Assembly: GCA_024280155.1 (NCBI GenBank)
Contig: JAJRQQ010000079.1
Coordinates: forward strand, 18,520-82,519
Source: Bacteroidota bacterium
GTDB taxonomy: Bacteria; Bacteroidota; Bacteroidia; Flavobacteriales_D; Crocinitomicaceae
Direction: 5' to 3'
DNA: 64,000 nt
How positions within the stretch are numbered: the first letter of the stretch is position 1; each line of letters begins with the position of its first letter. This document shows, in pieces, positions 38,787 to 49,000 of the stretch. Position numbers and translations under genes: made by a program. The notes beneath the pieces were generated by a model, which searched no databases, was not told the DNA's origin, and saw only the letters and a program-made list of their open reading frames with translations.

Positions 38787-39617
38787 TTAAGACAAAGCAA
38801 CTCTTTTAAAATCAACAACTGTTAAACCGTCTTCAGCAGCTTTCAACATTTGTTCGATAGATTGTTTATTGTCTCTCACGTTCATTTGACTCAATAAAGT
38901 ATTTTCTTTAAAGAATTTATTCAAACGACCTTGAGCGATTTTCTCAGCCATTTCAGCAGGTTTCCCTTCTTGAATTGCTAAATCTTTACCAACCTCTAAT
39001 TCACGAGCAATTGTATCTGCGTCGATACCGTTTTTATCTAGAGCTAAAGGATTCATTGCTGCAACTTGCATCGCAACTAATTTCCCTGCTTCAACAGCAG
39101 CTTCAGAATCTTTATTTAACGCAACTAGAGTCGCTAACTGATTTCCTGGATGATTGTAAGCGACAATTTTATCCGCTGAAATAATTTCAACATTTGATAA
39201 ATCTAATTTTTCACCAACAACACCAACTTGTTCAATGATTTTCTCAGCAACAGTCAATCTCTCATCATACGCCTCGTTCATCATTTCTTCTTTAGAAGAA
39301 GGTCTTTTGTTGATAGCAATATCAACCAAAGATTGTACGAAGTCCATATAGTCACTATTTTTTGCAACGAAATCAGTTTCACAGTTCAAAGAAAGAACAA
39401 CACCTGTTTTTCCATCTCCAGTAACTTGTGCTAAAACTAAACCTTCTTTCGCTTCATTGTCACCTCTTTTAGCAGCAACTTTTTGTCCTTTTTTACGAAG
39501 TACGTCGATAGCAGCTTCAAAATCACCGTCTGTTTCAACAAGTGCTTTTTTACAATCCATCATACCAGCACCAGTGTGCTTTCTTAATTTATTTACCTCT
39601 GCAGCTGTAATTGCCAT
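38787..39617 (-). CDS. tsf: Translation elongation factor Ts
   Basis: VNKLRKHTGAGMMDCKKALVETDGDFEAAIDVLRKKG. Confidence 0.96.
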   Translation of the reverse strand: MAITAAEVNKLRKHTGAGMMDCKKALVETDGDFEAAIDVLRKKGQKVAAKRGDNEAKEGLVLAQVTGDGKTGVVLSLNCETDFVAKNSDYMDFVQSLVDIAINKRPSSKEEMMNEAYDERLTVAEKIIEQVGVVGEKLDLSNVEIISADKIVAYNHPGNQLATLVALNKDSEAAVEAGKLVAMQVAAMNPLALDKNGIDADTIARELEVGKDLAIQEGKPAEMAEKIAQGRLNKFFKENTLLSQMNVRDNKQSIEQMLKAAEDGLTVVDFKRVALS

Positions 39618-39644
39618 GGCTTTTAAATTTTAAATATTTGTAAA

Positions 39645-40496
39645 TTATTTTGTTTCTTCTGTTTTATTTTCTTCCGCTTTTGGAGCTTCAGTAACAGTTT
39701 CTACAGGAGCTTCTTCTTTTTTAGCTTCAACAGGCTTTGTTTCTGTTTTAGCGGCAGCTTTAGCCTCTTTTTTTGCTTTTGCATCTTTCGCAGCAGCATC
39801 TTTCGCATTCTTACGCTCTTCTAAACCATCTTTAACAGCAGCACAAACAGTGTCAAGAATTAAAGTAATAGATTTAGTAGCATCATCATTTGCTGGGATT
39901 GGGAAATCAACTAATTTAGGATTTGAATTCGTATCTACCATTGCAAATACAGGAATATTCAAACGCTTCGCTTCTTTCAATGCAATGTGTTCCTTGATGA
40001 TATCAACAATGAAAATTGCAGCTGGTTGACGAGTCATATCAGCAATAGAACCGAAATTTTTTTGTAATTTCTCACGCTGACGTGTTTTGAACAAACGCTC
40101 TCTTTTATTTAATGTTTTCCAAGTTCCGTCTGTTTGCATTTTATCAATAGCAGACATTTTACGGATTGATTTACGCGTTGTAGCAAAGTTAGTTAACATA
40201 CCACCTGACCAACGTTCAGTAACATAAGGCATATTAATTTCTTTTACTCTTTCTGAAATAATATCTTTAGCTTGTTTCTTTGTTGCAACGAAAAGAATTT
40301 TTTTCCCCGATTTCGCAATTTGCTTTAAAGCAGCGCTCGCAGTATCTAAATGAGCAATTGTCTTATTTAAATCGATAATGTGGATACCTTTTTTTTCCTC
40401 AAAGATATACGGCGCCATTGCCGGGTTCCATTTTCTTTTCAAGTGTCCAAAATGTACACCTGCATTTAATAAATCTTCAAATTTTAATTTTGACAT
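39645..40496 (-). CDS. rpsB: 30S ribosomal protein S2 (uS2) with Ala/Lys/Glu-rich C-terminal extension
   Basis: LLNAGVHFGHLKRKWNPAMAPYIFEEKKGIHIIDLNKT. Confidence 0.96.
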   Translation of the reverse strand: MSKLKFEDLLNAGVHFGHLKRKWNPAMAPYIFEEKKGIHIIDLNKTIAHLDTASAALKQIAKSGKKILFVATKKQAKDIISERVKEINMPYVTERWSGGMLTNFATTRKSIRKMSAIDKMQTDGTWKTLNKRERLFKTRQREKLQKNFGSIADMTRQPAAIFIVDIIKEHIALKEAKRLNIPVFAMVDTNSNPKLVDFPIPANDDATKSITLILDTVCAAVKDGLEERKNAKDAAAKDAKAKKEAKAAAKTETKPVEAKKEEAPVETVTEAPKAEENKTEETK

Positions 40497-40523
40497 TTTT
40501 TTTAATTTAATTGTTCACGTTCC

Positions 40524-40581
40524 TTTAGTAGTCAGTTTCAAGAGGGACATTTCTGCGATACTCAAGAACTTGGATACTAAA
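40524..40581 (-). promoter_or_regulatory. Candidate structured 5' leader of rpsB
   Basis: Perfect 7-bp outer stem TTTAGTA...TACTAAA enclosing about 44 nt in the rpsI-rpsB gap. Confidence 0.35.
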
Positions 40582-40599
40582 CAACTTGCAAAATATTTT

Positions 40600-40986
40600 C
40601 TAACGTTTCGAGAATTGGAATTTCTTACGTGCTTTTGGTTGACCTGGTTTCTTACGTTCAACCATTCTTGGATCACGAGTCATTAAACCTTCTTCTTTCA
40701 ATAAAGGCTTATTTTCTTCGCTAATCTTAACCAAAGCTCTAGAGATACCTAAACGAATTGCTTCAACTTGACCATTGATGCCTCCACCTGAAACATTAAC
40801 TGTGATGTCATATTTACCTACAGTATCTGTTAATTCAAATGGTTGGTGAATCTTTGATTGAAGAACTCCCGTTGGGAAAAATTCTTTGTAATCTCTTTTA
40901 TTAATTGTAAAACTACCTTTACCCTCTGTCATATAGACACGAGCAACTGCTGTTTTTCTTCTTCCGAGTGTGTTTATTACTTCCAT
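40600..40986 (-). CDS. rpsI: 30S ribosomal protein S9 (uS9)
   Basis: NTLGRRKTAVARVYMTEGKGSFTINKR...RDPRMVERKKPGQPKARKKFQFSKR. Confidence 0.96.
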   Translation of the reverse strand: MEVINTLGRRKTAVARVYMTEGKGSFTINKRDYKEFFPTGVLQSKIHQPFELTDTVGKYDITVNVSGGGINGQVEAIRLGISRALVKISEENKPLLKEEGLMTRDPRMVERKKPGQPKARKKFQFSKR

Positions 40987-40989
40987 AAT

Positions 40990-41445
40990 TTATTTAAATG
41001 TATCTAAATTTAGTACTTCTGGTTTTTGAGCTTGTAAATTATGCTCTGGTCCAACAAATACTTTTAGGTTTCTAAATAATTGGCGACCAAGTGTGTTTTT
41101 AGGAAGCATTCCTTTAACAGCTTTCTCAACCAAACGTCCTGGCGTTTTTGCCAACATTTGTTCAGCTGTAGCTTGACGTTGACCACCTGGGTAACCCGTG
41201 TGACGAACGTAAGACTTGTTCACTAATTTAGTACCTGAAAAAGATACTTTTTCTGCATTCAAGACAATAACGTTGTCTCCGCAGTCTGCATGAGGTGTGT
41301 AATTCGCTTTGTGTTTCCCACGAATTAATTTCGCCACCTTGCTCGCTAAACGACCTAAAGTTTGGCCTTCAGCATCCACCACAATCCACTTCTTTTCAGC
41401 AGTTTCTTTGTTGGCGGAAACGGTTTTGTAACTTAATGTATCCAC
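40990..41445 (-). CDS. rplM: 50S ribosomal protein L13 (uL13), GTG start
   Basis: VDTLSYKTVSANKETAEKKWIVVDAEGQTLGRLASKVAKLIRGKHKANYTPHADCGD; start trimmed from 41472. Confidence 0.94.
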   Translation of the reverse strand: MDTLSYKTVSANKETAEKKWIVVDAEGQTLGRLASKVAKLIRGKHKANYTPHADCGDNVIVLNAEKVSFSGTKLVNKSYVRHTGYPGGQRQATAEQMLAKTPGRLVEKAVKGMLPKNTLGRQLFRNLKVFVGPEHNLQAQKPEVLNLDTFK

Positions 41446-41492
41446 AATTTTTATTTTAATTAAATAAGACAATTTCCCCTAAATTGGGGCTG

Positions 41493-41523
41493 CAAAGATA
41501 TGACTTCTAGGTTTATTAACAAA
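41493..41523 (-). promoter_or_regulatory. Bacteroidota-type promoter of rplM: TTTG-N19-TATCTTTG
   Basis: Minus strand TTTGTTAATAAACCTAGAAGTCATATCTTTG. Confidence 0.75.
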
Positions 41524-41611
41524 CCTTATTTGAAAATATTTTCAATAAAAAGAAACATTTCTCCAAGATTCTTTTTGAAATCAAGGGGGGACATGACGAA
41601 ATAAGGTCTTT

Positions 41612-42385
41612 TTATTTCTTTTTAAACTTGTTAATTGCATTCGCCGTGAATTCAGAAAGGACTAATTGCCCACTTAACTCTGCTCGATCCATTAATAATT
41701 CATCCCAGTGGTCAGTTCCTTCCCAGAAGACATTTTTTAATAAAATCATTGCTTCTGGATTTGATTTTGAAAGCGTAGTGCACAATTCTTCAATTTTTGC
41801 ATCCATTTCATCGACAGTTTCAAAAACTTCGGCATACAAGCCTTGTTCTTTTGCCCAAGAGGCTGTTCGCCATTCTGTTGCATTAATTGCTAACTGACTC
41901 ATTGCAGAAACACCTATCTTACGCTCAACCGCTGGTCCAACAACAAAAGGGCCTATTCCAACTGCAAGTTCTGAGAGTTTAACTGATGCTTGCTTTGTTG
42001 CAAAGCAATAATCAACTGCAGACGCTACTCCAACACCACCGCCAACTGCCTTTCCTTGCACTCTGCCGATAATAAGTTTCGAACTTTTTCGACAAGCATT
42101 TATCACATTTGCAAATCCAGAAAAGAATTTCTTCCCGGTTTCAAAATCATTGATTGAAATTAACTCATCAAAACTAGCACCTGCACAGAAAGCTCTTTCT
42201 CCTGCAGACTTCAAAAGAACCACTTTTACTTCGTCATTCATTCCTAGTTCAGTAATTGTATTAGCAAGTTTCTCGAGAATTTTACCCGGCAATGAATTGC
42301 TTAAAGGGTGACCGAATTCTACTGTTGCAATTCCTTTTTCGTTAATGGACACATCTACATGGCCTTGATTTATTACGCTTGACAT
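41612..42385 (-). CDS. Enoyl-CoA hydratase/isomerase family protein
   Basis: VVLLKSAGERAFCAGASFDEL...GRVQGKAVGGGVGVASAVDYCFA. Confidence 0.9.
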   Translation of the reverse strand: MSSVINQGHVDVSINEKGIATVEFGHPLSNSLPGKILEKLANTITELGMNDEVKVVLLKSAGERAFCAGASFDELISINDFETGKKFFSGFANVINACRKSSKLIIGRVQGKAVGGGVGVASAVDYCFATKQASVKLSELAVGIGPFVVGPAVERKIGVSAMSQLAINATEWRTASWAKEQGLYAEVFETVDEMDAKIEELCTTLSKSNPEAMILLKNVFWEGTDHWDELLMDRAELSGQLVLSEFTANAINKFKKK

Positions 42386-42671
42386 TGTGTTTTTGAAGTG
42401 AAGTGAAGTTATTTTTTCTTTCTATTTTCTTTGATGATGCAATCTTAACATCCAATTTACGCCCATTGATTTCCATGCCGTTTAATGCGTTGATTGCATT
42501 GATTGCTTCTTCAGGTGTGTCCATCTCAACATATCCAAAACCTTTGGATCGTTTTGTATCTTTCTCATAAACTACATGAGCGTAAGTAACTTTTCCAAAG
42601 GTTGAAAAAGTAGACTGTAAATCTTCAGAAGTTATACTCCAATCTAAATTCGCGATAAAAATATTAACCAT
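42342..42671 (-). CDS. RRM-type RNA-binding protein (3' end possibly misplaced by an A-run indel)
   Basis: MVNIFIANLDWSITSEDLQSTFSTFGKVTYAHVVYEKDTKRSKGFGYVEM. Confidence 0.9.
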   Translation of the reverse strand: MVNIFIANLDWSITSEDLQSTFSTFGKVTYAHVVYEKDTKRSKGFGYVEMDTPEEAINAINALNGMEINGRKLDVKIASSKKIERKNNFTSLQKHNVKRNKSRPCRCVH

Positions 42672-42677
42672 TCTTTG

Positions 42678-43634
42678 TTATTTTAATGTAAAACTATCGG
42701 TTCCGACCAATTGACCTTGACAAAACACCTTAACTTTATAATTCCCTTTAGATGCCGATTGTCCATTCAACTTGTAATAAATAGCCATGTCAACACGTTG
42801 ATTTTGATAATCAATTGCTTTATAATCTGAGAATGCAACTTGTCCATTCTCCGTATCAATCACATTTCCAGAACTAGATTGAAGAATTTTCCCTTCAGGG
42901 TCAGTAATTTGAAGATAAACCATCTTTTTACCTGGGCTCGCGATTGGATTCTCCGAAAGTGTAAAAGCAACTTTAATTTGCTCCGTATTCCTTGCTCTAG
43001 AGGTTGTCCCCATCGTACTGTTCATCTTCATCTTCAATCCTTCCGAACTAAAATTGTACGCATTCAATTTAGAACCTTTCTTCACTTGTGCTGCATTTTG
43101 CGCTGCATCGTCTTTATAACGATCTCTTTCTTCAGAAGTTTGAGATAATTCAGATTTTGTTGTTTCCAGATTATTCGAAAGGTTTAAGTTTAATGTTTTG
43201 AGTGAATCAATTTCCACGATATAACCTCGCATTATTCTACGCATCCCTTCCATTTCTTTTCGAGCCTTGAACAATTGATAAGCATTCATCTTGCCCTTTT
43301 CAACCTGCTCTTGAAGATCCATGATTTTATCCTTCTGCGCCATTAAAGAATCGGATTTCGATTGATCTTCCTCAATTAATGCATCATAAGTTTCCAACAT
43401 GGTCGTAAAATCAGTCTTCATATCATTGGTCATCGTGCCCAAATAACTCGACATCATTTCATTCATTCCTTTCATATCAGAATCCAAAGCATTGTTTTCA
43501 ATAATACAGGAGTTTAGTTCTTTATTCTTAGAAGACCAAAAATAAGCCATTGCCGCTAAACCTAGTAGCAATAAAATGATAATAGCCACGTAAGCACCGT
43601 TACCTTTCTTCTGTTCGTCCTTAAATTCTTCCAT
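42678..43634 (-). CDS. Hypothetical membrane-anchored coiled-coil protein
   Basis: N-terminal TM segment and Lys/Glu-rich heptad-like region. Confidence 0.6.
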   Translation of the reverse strand: MEEFKDEQKKGNGAYVAIIILLLLGLAAMAYFWSSKNKELNSCIIENNALDSDMKGMNEMMSSYLGTMTNDMKTDFTTMLETYDALIEEDQSKSDSLMAQKDKIMDLQEQVEKGKMNAYQLFKARKEMEGMRRIMRGYIVEIDSLKTLNLNLSNNLETTKSELSQTSEERDRYKDDAAQNAAQVKKGSKLNAYNFSSEGLKMKMNSTMGTTSRARNTEQIKVAFTLSENPIASPGKKMVYLQITDPEGKILQSSSGNVIDTENGQVAFSDYKAIDYQNQRVDMAIYYKLNGQSASKGNYKVKVFCQGQLVGTDSFTLK

Positions 43635-43787
43635 AATAAAAAAAGTTTAATTGTTTTTACACGATGAATGTATCGAAAATTATTCAATCAACAATGCTGT
43701 ACAAATATTTTACATACTAATATACCCACATAAACGTATGCGCTATTCTATTAGTGTATTAAAAAACAAAAAAAGTTACAAAAGAAT

Positions 43788-44042
43788 TTAAGCGACCTCT
43801 TCAATAGAAAAGACGTAGCTCTCCATAATTTGATTGGCCAACAACTTTTTGCAAGCATTTTCAACCATTTGATTTGCTTCCACTTCATTTGAAGCATCAA
43901 CAAATAAACGAACATGTCTACCGACACGTACGCCAGTAATAGCTTTCAAACCAATGTTTTTCATGCTGCTTGTTACAGCTTTTCCTTGAGGGTCAAGTAA
44001 TGCATCCAGTGGCATTACGTCGATTTCTGCTTTAAATTTCAT
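43788..44042 (-). CDS. purS: Phosphoribosylformylglycinamidine synthase subunit PurS
   Basis: FKAEIDVMPLDALLDPQGKAVTSSMKNIGLKAITGVRVGRHVRL. Confidence 0.92.
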   Translation of the reverse strand: MKFKAEIDVMPLDALLDPQGKAVTSSMKNIGLKAITGVRVGRHVRLFVDASNEVEANQMVENACKKLLANQIMESYVFSIEEVA

Positions 44043-44043
44043 T

Positions 44044-44808
44044 TTAATTCTTATTAAAAAAAGTATTTTCTACTATTGATAAAACTAGATACAAAAGTAC
44101 AATTAATGCGATTGCCCACACATTGAAAACAAGAATAAATATCAAACTTATTAACAAAAATATAAACCGAATCTCATTTCCTTTAATTTTAAAGTGTTTG
44201 ACCTTTAATGAAAACAAAGGGATTTCAGACACCATCATCAGACTAAGAACGACAAGTAACGTAACAATTAAGAGAGGGTTAAAAAAGAAAGAATTCACAT
44301 CTTCTCCTCGAAAAACAATCACCAAAGGAAATGTTGTAAAGAATAATGTGTTCGCTGGTGTAGGAAGACCAATAAAAGAAGTTGTTGGGCGGGTGTCTAA
44401 ATTAAATTTCGCTAAACGAAATAAAGAAAAGAAAGGGATGATTAACGCTAAAAATGGCAAAAAATTAAGCTCCCCTTGAAGAAAAGCATCAAACCAATGA
44501 AAAAAACCTGAACGAACTCCTTCTACAGTAAAAGAAGTAAAAGATTCTAAATCAATTGTCAAAACAACCATCATCAATACCCCAGGTGCAACACCGAAGG
44601 TTACCATATCAGCTAAAGAATCAAGTTGCTTCCCTAATTCTCCCATCGTGTTCATTGCTCGAGCAATAAAACCATCTAAAAAGTCGAAAATAGCTCCCGC
44701 AAAAATTGCAAACACAGCAAAGTCGAGATATCCCAACACAGCAAAAAGAATTGACAGTATCCCTGAAGAAAGATTTAAGGCCGTTACAATATTCGCTAAA
44801 TTAAACAT
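44044..44808 (-). CDS. pssA: CDP-diacylglycerol--serine O-phosphatidyltransferase
   Basis: AIFDFLDGFIARAMNTMGELGKQLDSLADMVTFGVAPG (CDP-alcohol phosphotransferase motif). Confidence 0.93.
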   Translation of the reverse strand: MFNLANIVTALNLSSGILSILFAVLGYLDFAVFAIFAGAIFDFLDGFIARAMNTMGELGKQLDSLADMVTFGVAPGVLMMVVLTIDLESFTSFTVEGVRSGFFHWFDAFLQGELNFLPFLALIIPFFSLFRLAKFNLDTRPTTSFIGLPTPANTLFFTTFPLVIVFRGEDVNSFFFNPLLIVTLLVVLSLMMVSEIPLFSLKVKHFKIKGNEIRFIFLLISLIFILVFNVWAIALIVLLYLVLSIVENTFFNKN

Positions 44809-44915
44809 GCTTAAAATTATTTTCTTCTAAAATCAACTTTATCTTTTATCTTTACGTCTTTATAAAGAAAAGAATTAACTGCAAAGAACACAATTTTTTA
44901 ATAATTAAACTGTTA

Positions 44916-46064
44916 ATGGAATATAAAAATCTATTTTCTATGAAAAATAACTGGGTGACTACTTTATCCTTTTTGTTGATTTCAACAGTGTGTTCTTTTG
45001 CTCAAACAACCGATCCTACATCAACTGTAGCTCCGAAATACTCCAATGAATTTCTTCAAATTGGCGTAGGAGCAGATGCTTTAGGTTTGGGAAACTCTGT
45101 CGTTGCTCAAACAGACAACGTAACTTCAGCCTATTGGAATCCTGCTGGATTAGTACAAGTTGACAAATGGTTAGAAGTCTCACTTATGCATTCAGAATAC
45201 TTTGCGGGTATTGCTAAATATGATTATCTCGGACTTGCTCATTCTATCGATGAAAACAGTTCTCTTGCTTTTACTTTTATTCGATTTGCTGTAGATGACA
45301 TCCCGAATACAACACAGCTAATTGACAATAACGGAAACATAGACTACGATCGTATTACCACTTTTACTGCAGCAGATTATGCTTTTATGCTTTCTTATGC
45401 TCGGAAAACGAAGATTGAAGGACTGACAATGGGCGGAACTTTTAAAGTTATTTATCGAAAAGTGGGTGATTTTGCAAAATCTTGGGGGTTTGGTTTAGAC
45501 GCTGGGCTTCAATACAAAACGAAGAATAAATTCCAATTCGGACTAGTTGCGCGTGATTTAACTTCGACTTTTAATGCGTGGATTTTTACGTTAGACCAAG
45601 AAACGAAAGAAGTTTTTCTTGCTACTGGTAATGCTCTTCCTGAGAATGGATTAGAGTTGACATTGCCTCGACTTATTTTTGCTGCATACAAAAAGTTTGA
45701 CCTCGGTAAAAAAGGATTTTACACTTCTGCTGAAATTGATTTAGACTTAACTACTGACGGAAGAAGAAATACATTGTTGAGATCCAATGTTTTTTCTTTA
45801 GACCCACACATGGGGGTTCAAGTAGGATTCAAAAACTTCGTTTCAATTCGCGGTGGAATTTCAAACATTCAATACGTTCAAGATTTTGATGACAGTAAAT
45901 CACTAAATATTCAACCGAATATCGGAATAGGATTAAATTTTAAAAACTTTTATTTAGATTATGCATTTACAGACATTGGTGATGCTTCTGTTGCATTGTA
46001 TTCACATGTCATTTCTTTACGGATAAAATTAAACAAACCTAAAAACATGGTTCCGAGTGAGTAA
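44916..46064 (+). CDS. PorV/PorQ family T9SS outer membrane protein
   Basis: FLQIGVGADALGLGNSVVAQTDNVTSAYWNPAGLVQV; adjacent to PorU-like gene. Confidence 0.85.
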   Translation: MEYKNLFSMKNNWVTTLSFLLISTVCSFAQTTDPTSTVAPKYSNEFLQIGVGADALGLGNSVVAQTDNVTSAYWNPAGLVQVDKWLEVSLMHSEYFAGIAKYDYLGLAHSIDENSSLAFTFIRFAVDDIPNTTQLIDNNGNIDYDRITTFTAADYAFMLSYARKTKIEGLTMGGTFKVIYRKVGDFAKSWGFGLDAGLQYKTKNKFQFGLVARDLTSTFNAWIFTLDQETKEVFLATGNALPENGLELTLPRLIFAAYKKFDLGKKGFYTSAEIDLDLTTDGRRNTLLRSNVFSLDPHMGVQVGFKNFVSIRGGISNIQYVQDFDDSKSLNIQPNIGIGLNFKNFYLDYAFTDIGDASVALYSHVISLRIKLNKPKNMVPSE

Positions 46065-49000
46065 AAGGATTACATATCTCTTTCTAACGTCCATTTTGTT
46101 TTGGACATCTTTTTCCCATTCTCAAACCTACGGAAACGAATGGATTCAATACAACCAATCTTATTATTCTTTTAAAGTTGTCCCAGGAAATACTATTCCT
46201 ACCTCTTTTAATGACCAAACAGGTATAGAATCTGGAATTTATATGATTGATTATTCTACTTTAATCAATTCAGGAATCCCGGTGAGTTCATTCTCCAGTG
46301 ACAACATTCAACTATTTGGGAAAGAAAAGGAGATTCCTTTATATATTAACGATGGTGGGGATAATTCTTTTGATGCTGGAGATTACATCCTTTTTTATAC
46401 AGAAAGAAACGATGGCTGGCTAGATTCTTCCATTTATGAGTCACCCAATGGAATTGGTAATCCTCGTTATAGTATTGCAAATGATACTATAGAATATTTT
46501 TTCACATGGAATAATTCTACCAATAACCTACGTTTTATTGAGGAGGATAATTCGAATTTTGCGAGTTTCACACCTGCTGAATATATTTTGTATACAAAAT
46601 GGTATGCATATCGAAATCAATATCAAGAAGGAAAAAGGTTATCGCAAGGTTCGAGTTCTTTTTATACCATTGGCGAAGGCTGGTCTTCTAATAAAGTAAA
46701 CGGTGTAAACGGTTATAATTGGAACTTAGGAAATACTTCCATTCTATATCCTTTTCAAGGTAGTAATGCACCTGATGTTACTTTTAGAGCGATGACAGTA
46801 GGTTCCTCCAATGCAACTTATACAAACCTTGGCAACCATCACTGTCAATGGACTATCGGAGCCACAAATTACTCACTAGCAGATTCCATTTGGATAGGAT
46901 ATACAGGAGTAAACCTCACAAAACAATTTCCAGTTTCAATTCTTCCTGCAACGGGAAGTTCTAACTTAAAGGCAAAAATTATTGGAGACCAGGGGGCAGT
47001 AACAGATTACCAATCTATTTCTCATTGGTCATTCAAATATCCTAGAATTCCACAGTTCAACGGTGAGAATAAAGTTGAATTTAATGTCGTAAATTCTTTG
47101 ACAGAATCTAAAATACGACTAGACATTTCTAATATTTCCTACAATAACCCAATTGTTTTTGTCCTTGGTGATACTCCGAAGAAAGTAAAAGTTTCTCCGA
47201 ATGGTTCAATGTACACAACCTTGATTTCAAATTCTACAAACGGTGCAGAACAACACGTCGTTTATCAAGACAGTGCAACTATTGCAAACGTCACCACTTT
47301 AACTCCAGTAAACGGAACAGGAACATTTACAAATTTCGGGGCAATTGCTAATAAAGAGAATGCATTGTTAATGATTACGCATCCAAAATTAAAAACGGTA
47401 TCAGACGAATACATTGCCTATCGTCAATCGATGGCAGGTGGGAATTATAATGTAATTGAAGGGAATGTTTTAGAGCTCTATCAGCAATTTGGAGGAGGAG
47501 TAAATAGTCACATCAATGGAATTCGCCGTTTTGCTCATTTTATGTACAATAATTCTACAGAAAAACCAGTTGGCCTATTCTTGGTTGGAAAAGGGATTAA
47601 AAAAGCAACTGTCGGAAACCTCGTAGGAACAAGAAATAATCCAACTTATTTTGCAGAATCATTAATTCCAGCTTTCGGTGAACCACCTTCTGATATTTGT
47701 ATCACTGCAAATCTTGAAGGCAGTTCTAAATGGTCTCCACTTATTCCAACGGGACGAATTTCAGCAAGAACCAATACAGAATTGAGAGATTATCTTGACA
47801 AAGTATTGTTATTTGATGTCGCCCAAGACTCAACAAGTGTTTACAATACACCATTCAAAGATTGGCAAAAACAAATATTGCATTTTGTTGGAGGTTCGAC
47901 TACTTCTCAACAAAGTCAATTTCAATTTTACATGAACACAATGAGAGACGTTATCTCTGACAGTTTATTTGGAGCAAATGTAAATAGCGTTTACAAAACA
48001 AATAGTAACCCACTAGATCCGACCATTCTTACTGACATTACAGAACGTATTTCAGAAGGGGTAAGTTTAATGACTTATTTTGGTCACGCATCTGGAAATA
48101 ATAGTGGATTTGAAATCAACTTAGATGAACCTGGAAGTTGGAATAATTTAGGAAGATACCCTATTATGTTGGTGAACGCATGTTACAATGGAAATATTTA
48201 CCAATATTCTAATTCTTATTCTGAAATTTTCGTACAAGAACCTTTGTATGGTGCTATCGGCTATATTGCATCTGTGAATGTTGGTTATGATATCTATCTC
48301 AATCAATATTCGAATCGTTTATATCAGCAATTCACGAAATACAGTTATGGTAAGACGGTAGGGGAGAGTATGAAAAAGAATATTGAGAGTATTGAAACTC
48401 CTTCAAATGTTGATAATCTCTATTTAGAAACTACTTGCACACAAATGCTTTTTCATGGCGATCCAATGTTACGCTTAAATTGGCATACGAAACCTGAAAT
48501 TGAGTTGCTCGCCGAGAATGTTTGGTTCACTCCAGAAAACCCTGACTTAACGGTTGATAGTATTGAGGTTCATATTGATTTGAAAAACTTAGGTCGTTCT
48601 GTTACTGATACTTTTTCACTAGAAATTATTCGTGATTTCCCTGGCAGTGAAATTGATTCTATCTACCATTTTAATCTTCCAAGGTTAGATTACACGAAAG
48701 AATTTATATTTAGAGTTCCTTTACAACCAAATATTAGTTTAGGATTAAATACTTTTAACATCTCTGTTGATTTGCCTTCGGTGATTGAAGAGGTTTACGA
48801 TGAGATTAACAACAATCAAATTACAAAAACTCTCTTCTTAGACATTGATGGAATTATTCCTGTAATTCCACATAAATTTGCAGTAGTACCAGATGACAGT
48901 GTGACGGTAAGAGCATCAACCAATAACCCTATCGCAGATTTTAACACCTATCGTTTTGAACTTGATACCATTGATTTTGTTGGAACGCCAAGTCCAGCCC

